A stretch of 64,000 bases of DNA. Source: Setophaga petechia (taxonomy: Eukaryota; Chordata; Aves; Passeriformes; Parulidae). The notes below the pieces were generated by a model that was not told the DNA's origin, did no database searches, and saw only the letters and a list, made by a program, of their open reading frames with translations. The stretch is from contig JANCRA010000040.1 in NCBI GenBank assembly GCA_024362935.1, forward strand, positions 1,240,001 through 1,304,000. Reading direction: 5' to 3'. A program made the translations under genes and the position numbers. Position 1 is the stretch's first letter. Every line of letters starts with the position of its first letter. Positions 63,041 to 64,000 of this stretch are shown in pieces.

Positions 63041-64000
63041 TATTTCTCAGCTTTTCCTGGAAATGACACAGATTTTGTCCTGTTTTCTGAGTTGTGTCTC
63101 TAAATGAATCTTAAATACAGTCATTTGGAGAAGGTAGGAAGTATATGGTCATATTTTATTTCCATTTAATGTAGTGCATATCCTCTGTAAAAATGCCATT
63201 ACGTGCTACATGCACAGATACAGGCATGGTGCAGTGAGGTACAGGATCCAAGCTACTAATCTAGGTTATTCTAGAAGGGGAAATTTTAGTTATTGATATC
63301 ATGAGCACAGAGAGGAAGTCAGCTGCTAAGTGTTTCAACTTAGTTGTAAATTGTTTTATTATCCTGTGATGTTTCTGATACTTCAACAGTCATCACTGCT
63401 GCAAGTTGATAGTATTCCTGTATCCTGGGTTTACAACTGAAACAGAAGAAGCAGAAGAGAGTGTGTGTTGAGGAGCTGGTTAAATGAAAGGAACTTGGAC
63501 TTGTTCTTCCTGAAATATTTACTGCGTTTCACAGATTTTTTATGGGCTCCAGGAGAGATTTGAATGAGGTGTTAGGTTGAAAACTGAACTGAGAGGCTGT
63601 TCCTTATGTAGGAGAAGATGGTATAAAGGAATTAACTGTTTGACAGCTGGACTTTGACTTTTGATGGATATTTTTTATGGGAGAGTGCGAATCCCCCTGC
63701 TCCTTTTTCAGCTACTTCAAACACAGGGTGTAGTGTGCAGAGGGTCGCTGCTCACTGTTCTATTCCTGTGCTGGGAGCAGGGGAATGAGGACTCTCTGGG
63801 GCCCTTCTCCTGCCTCTGGGCTTCCCAGGGTGCCAGGGCCTAGGGAGCTGTGCCACGATGTGTTACTATCATGGGTCCATGGTGGGTGACTGCCCTGGGG
63901 ACAAGGCAGGGGAGTGTGTGGGTAGGTGGGTCCCGGGAGTGTGTGTCTGAGCCATGATGCCTCCTGGAGCTGCTCTCCCTGGGGTGGAGGTTGTGTTCAA
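63041..64000. other. Intronic sequence, no gene seen
   Basis: AT-rich up to about 63680, then GC-rich with GTGTGTGGG-type patches to the window end. No exon or repeat family is recognised. Confidence 0.5.

Larger units (their letters stand above)
1035..64000 (+). other. Very large FAT3 intron (5' part, at least 62.9 kb)
   Basis: After the donor at 1035 no further segment with cadherin motifs (LDRE, DxNDN, DxD) flanked by splice sites could be found. The next FAT3 exon, expected to continue the cadherin repeat begun at the end of the 720-1034 exon, should contain an open frame of 100 codons or more with these motifs and would be obvious. The intron therefore probably runs past the end of the window. 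Vertebrate FAT3 is known to be a very large locus, so this is plausible. A short or divergent exon could still be hidden. Confidence 0.7.

Noticed and set aside
1..64000. CRISPR arrays, bacterial operons, tRNA/rRNA genes or mitochondrial insertions
   Set aside because: No regularly spaced repeats with unique spacers, cloverleaf box motifs, rRNA signatures or mitochondrial gene sequences were recognised. The window is vertebrate intron DNA.

Overview
This is vertebrate nuclear DNA, almost certainly from a bird and probably a songbird. The repeats show this. About nine fragments of the avian/reptilian LINE CR1 are scattered in both orientations. One degenerate LTR at about 25605-25978 matches, from memory, a solo-LTR type that is very common in passerine genomes. 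There are no bacterial-style genes, operons or CRISPR arrays, and I recognise no RNA genes. Base composition is AT-rich and gene-poor, as expected for a long intron.

Only one coding segment can be supported: a 315-bp internal exon at 720-1034 on the + strand. It encodes the end of one cadherin repeat and the start of the next in a giant Fat-family protocadherin, best matched to FAT3. It has a good acceptor, a rather weak donor (GTAACA) and the same phase (1) at both ends. The FAT3-like continuation expected after it is not seen, so the remaining ~63 kb reads as one very large intron, and bases 1-719 are the end of the upstream intron.

Layout: 1-719 upstream intron; 720-1034 FAT3 exon; 1035-12491 intron with one CR1 and T/G-rich tracts; 12492-13848 an unstable neighbourhood with a nested 152-bp-period duplication followed by a ~420-bp polypyrimidine tract; 13849-25604 mostly unique intron, including two candidate regulatory islands; 25605-26283 an LTR abutting a truncated CR1; 26284-49944 mostly unique sequence with short tandem duplications, a tetranucleotide microsatellite and a 22-G run; 49945-64000 several more CR1 pieces, a small CpG cluster and unique DNA.

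The other open frames are 60-160 codons long. They overlap one another on both strands or lie in low-complexity DNA, and I recognise no protein family in any of them. I found no convincing undescribed biological system. The most useful leads are the symmetric, weak-donor FAT3 exon, several islands that look like conserved non-coding or enhancer elements, and a few structurally unusual tracts.
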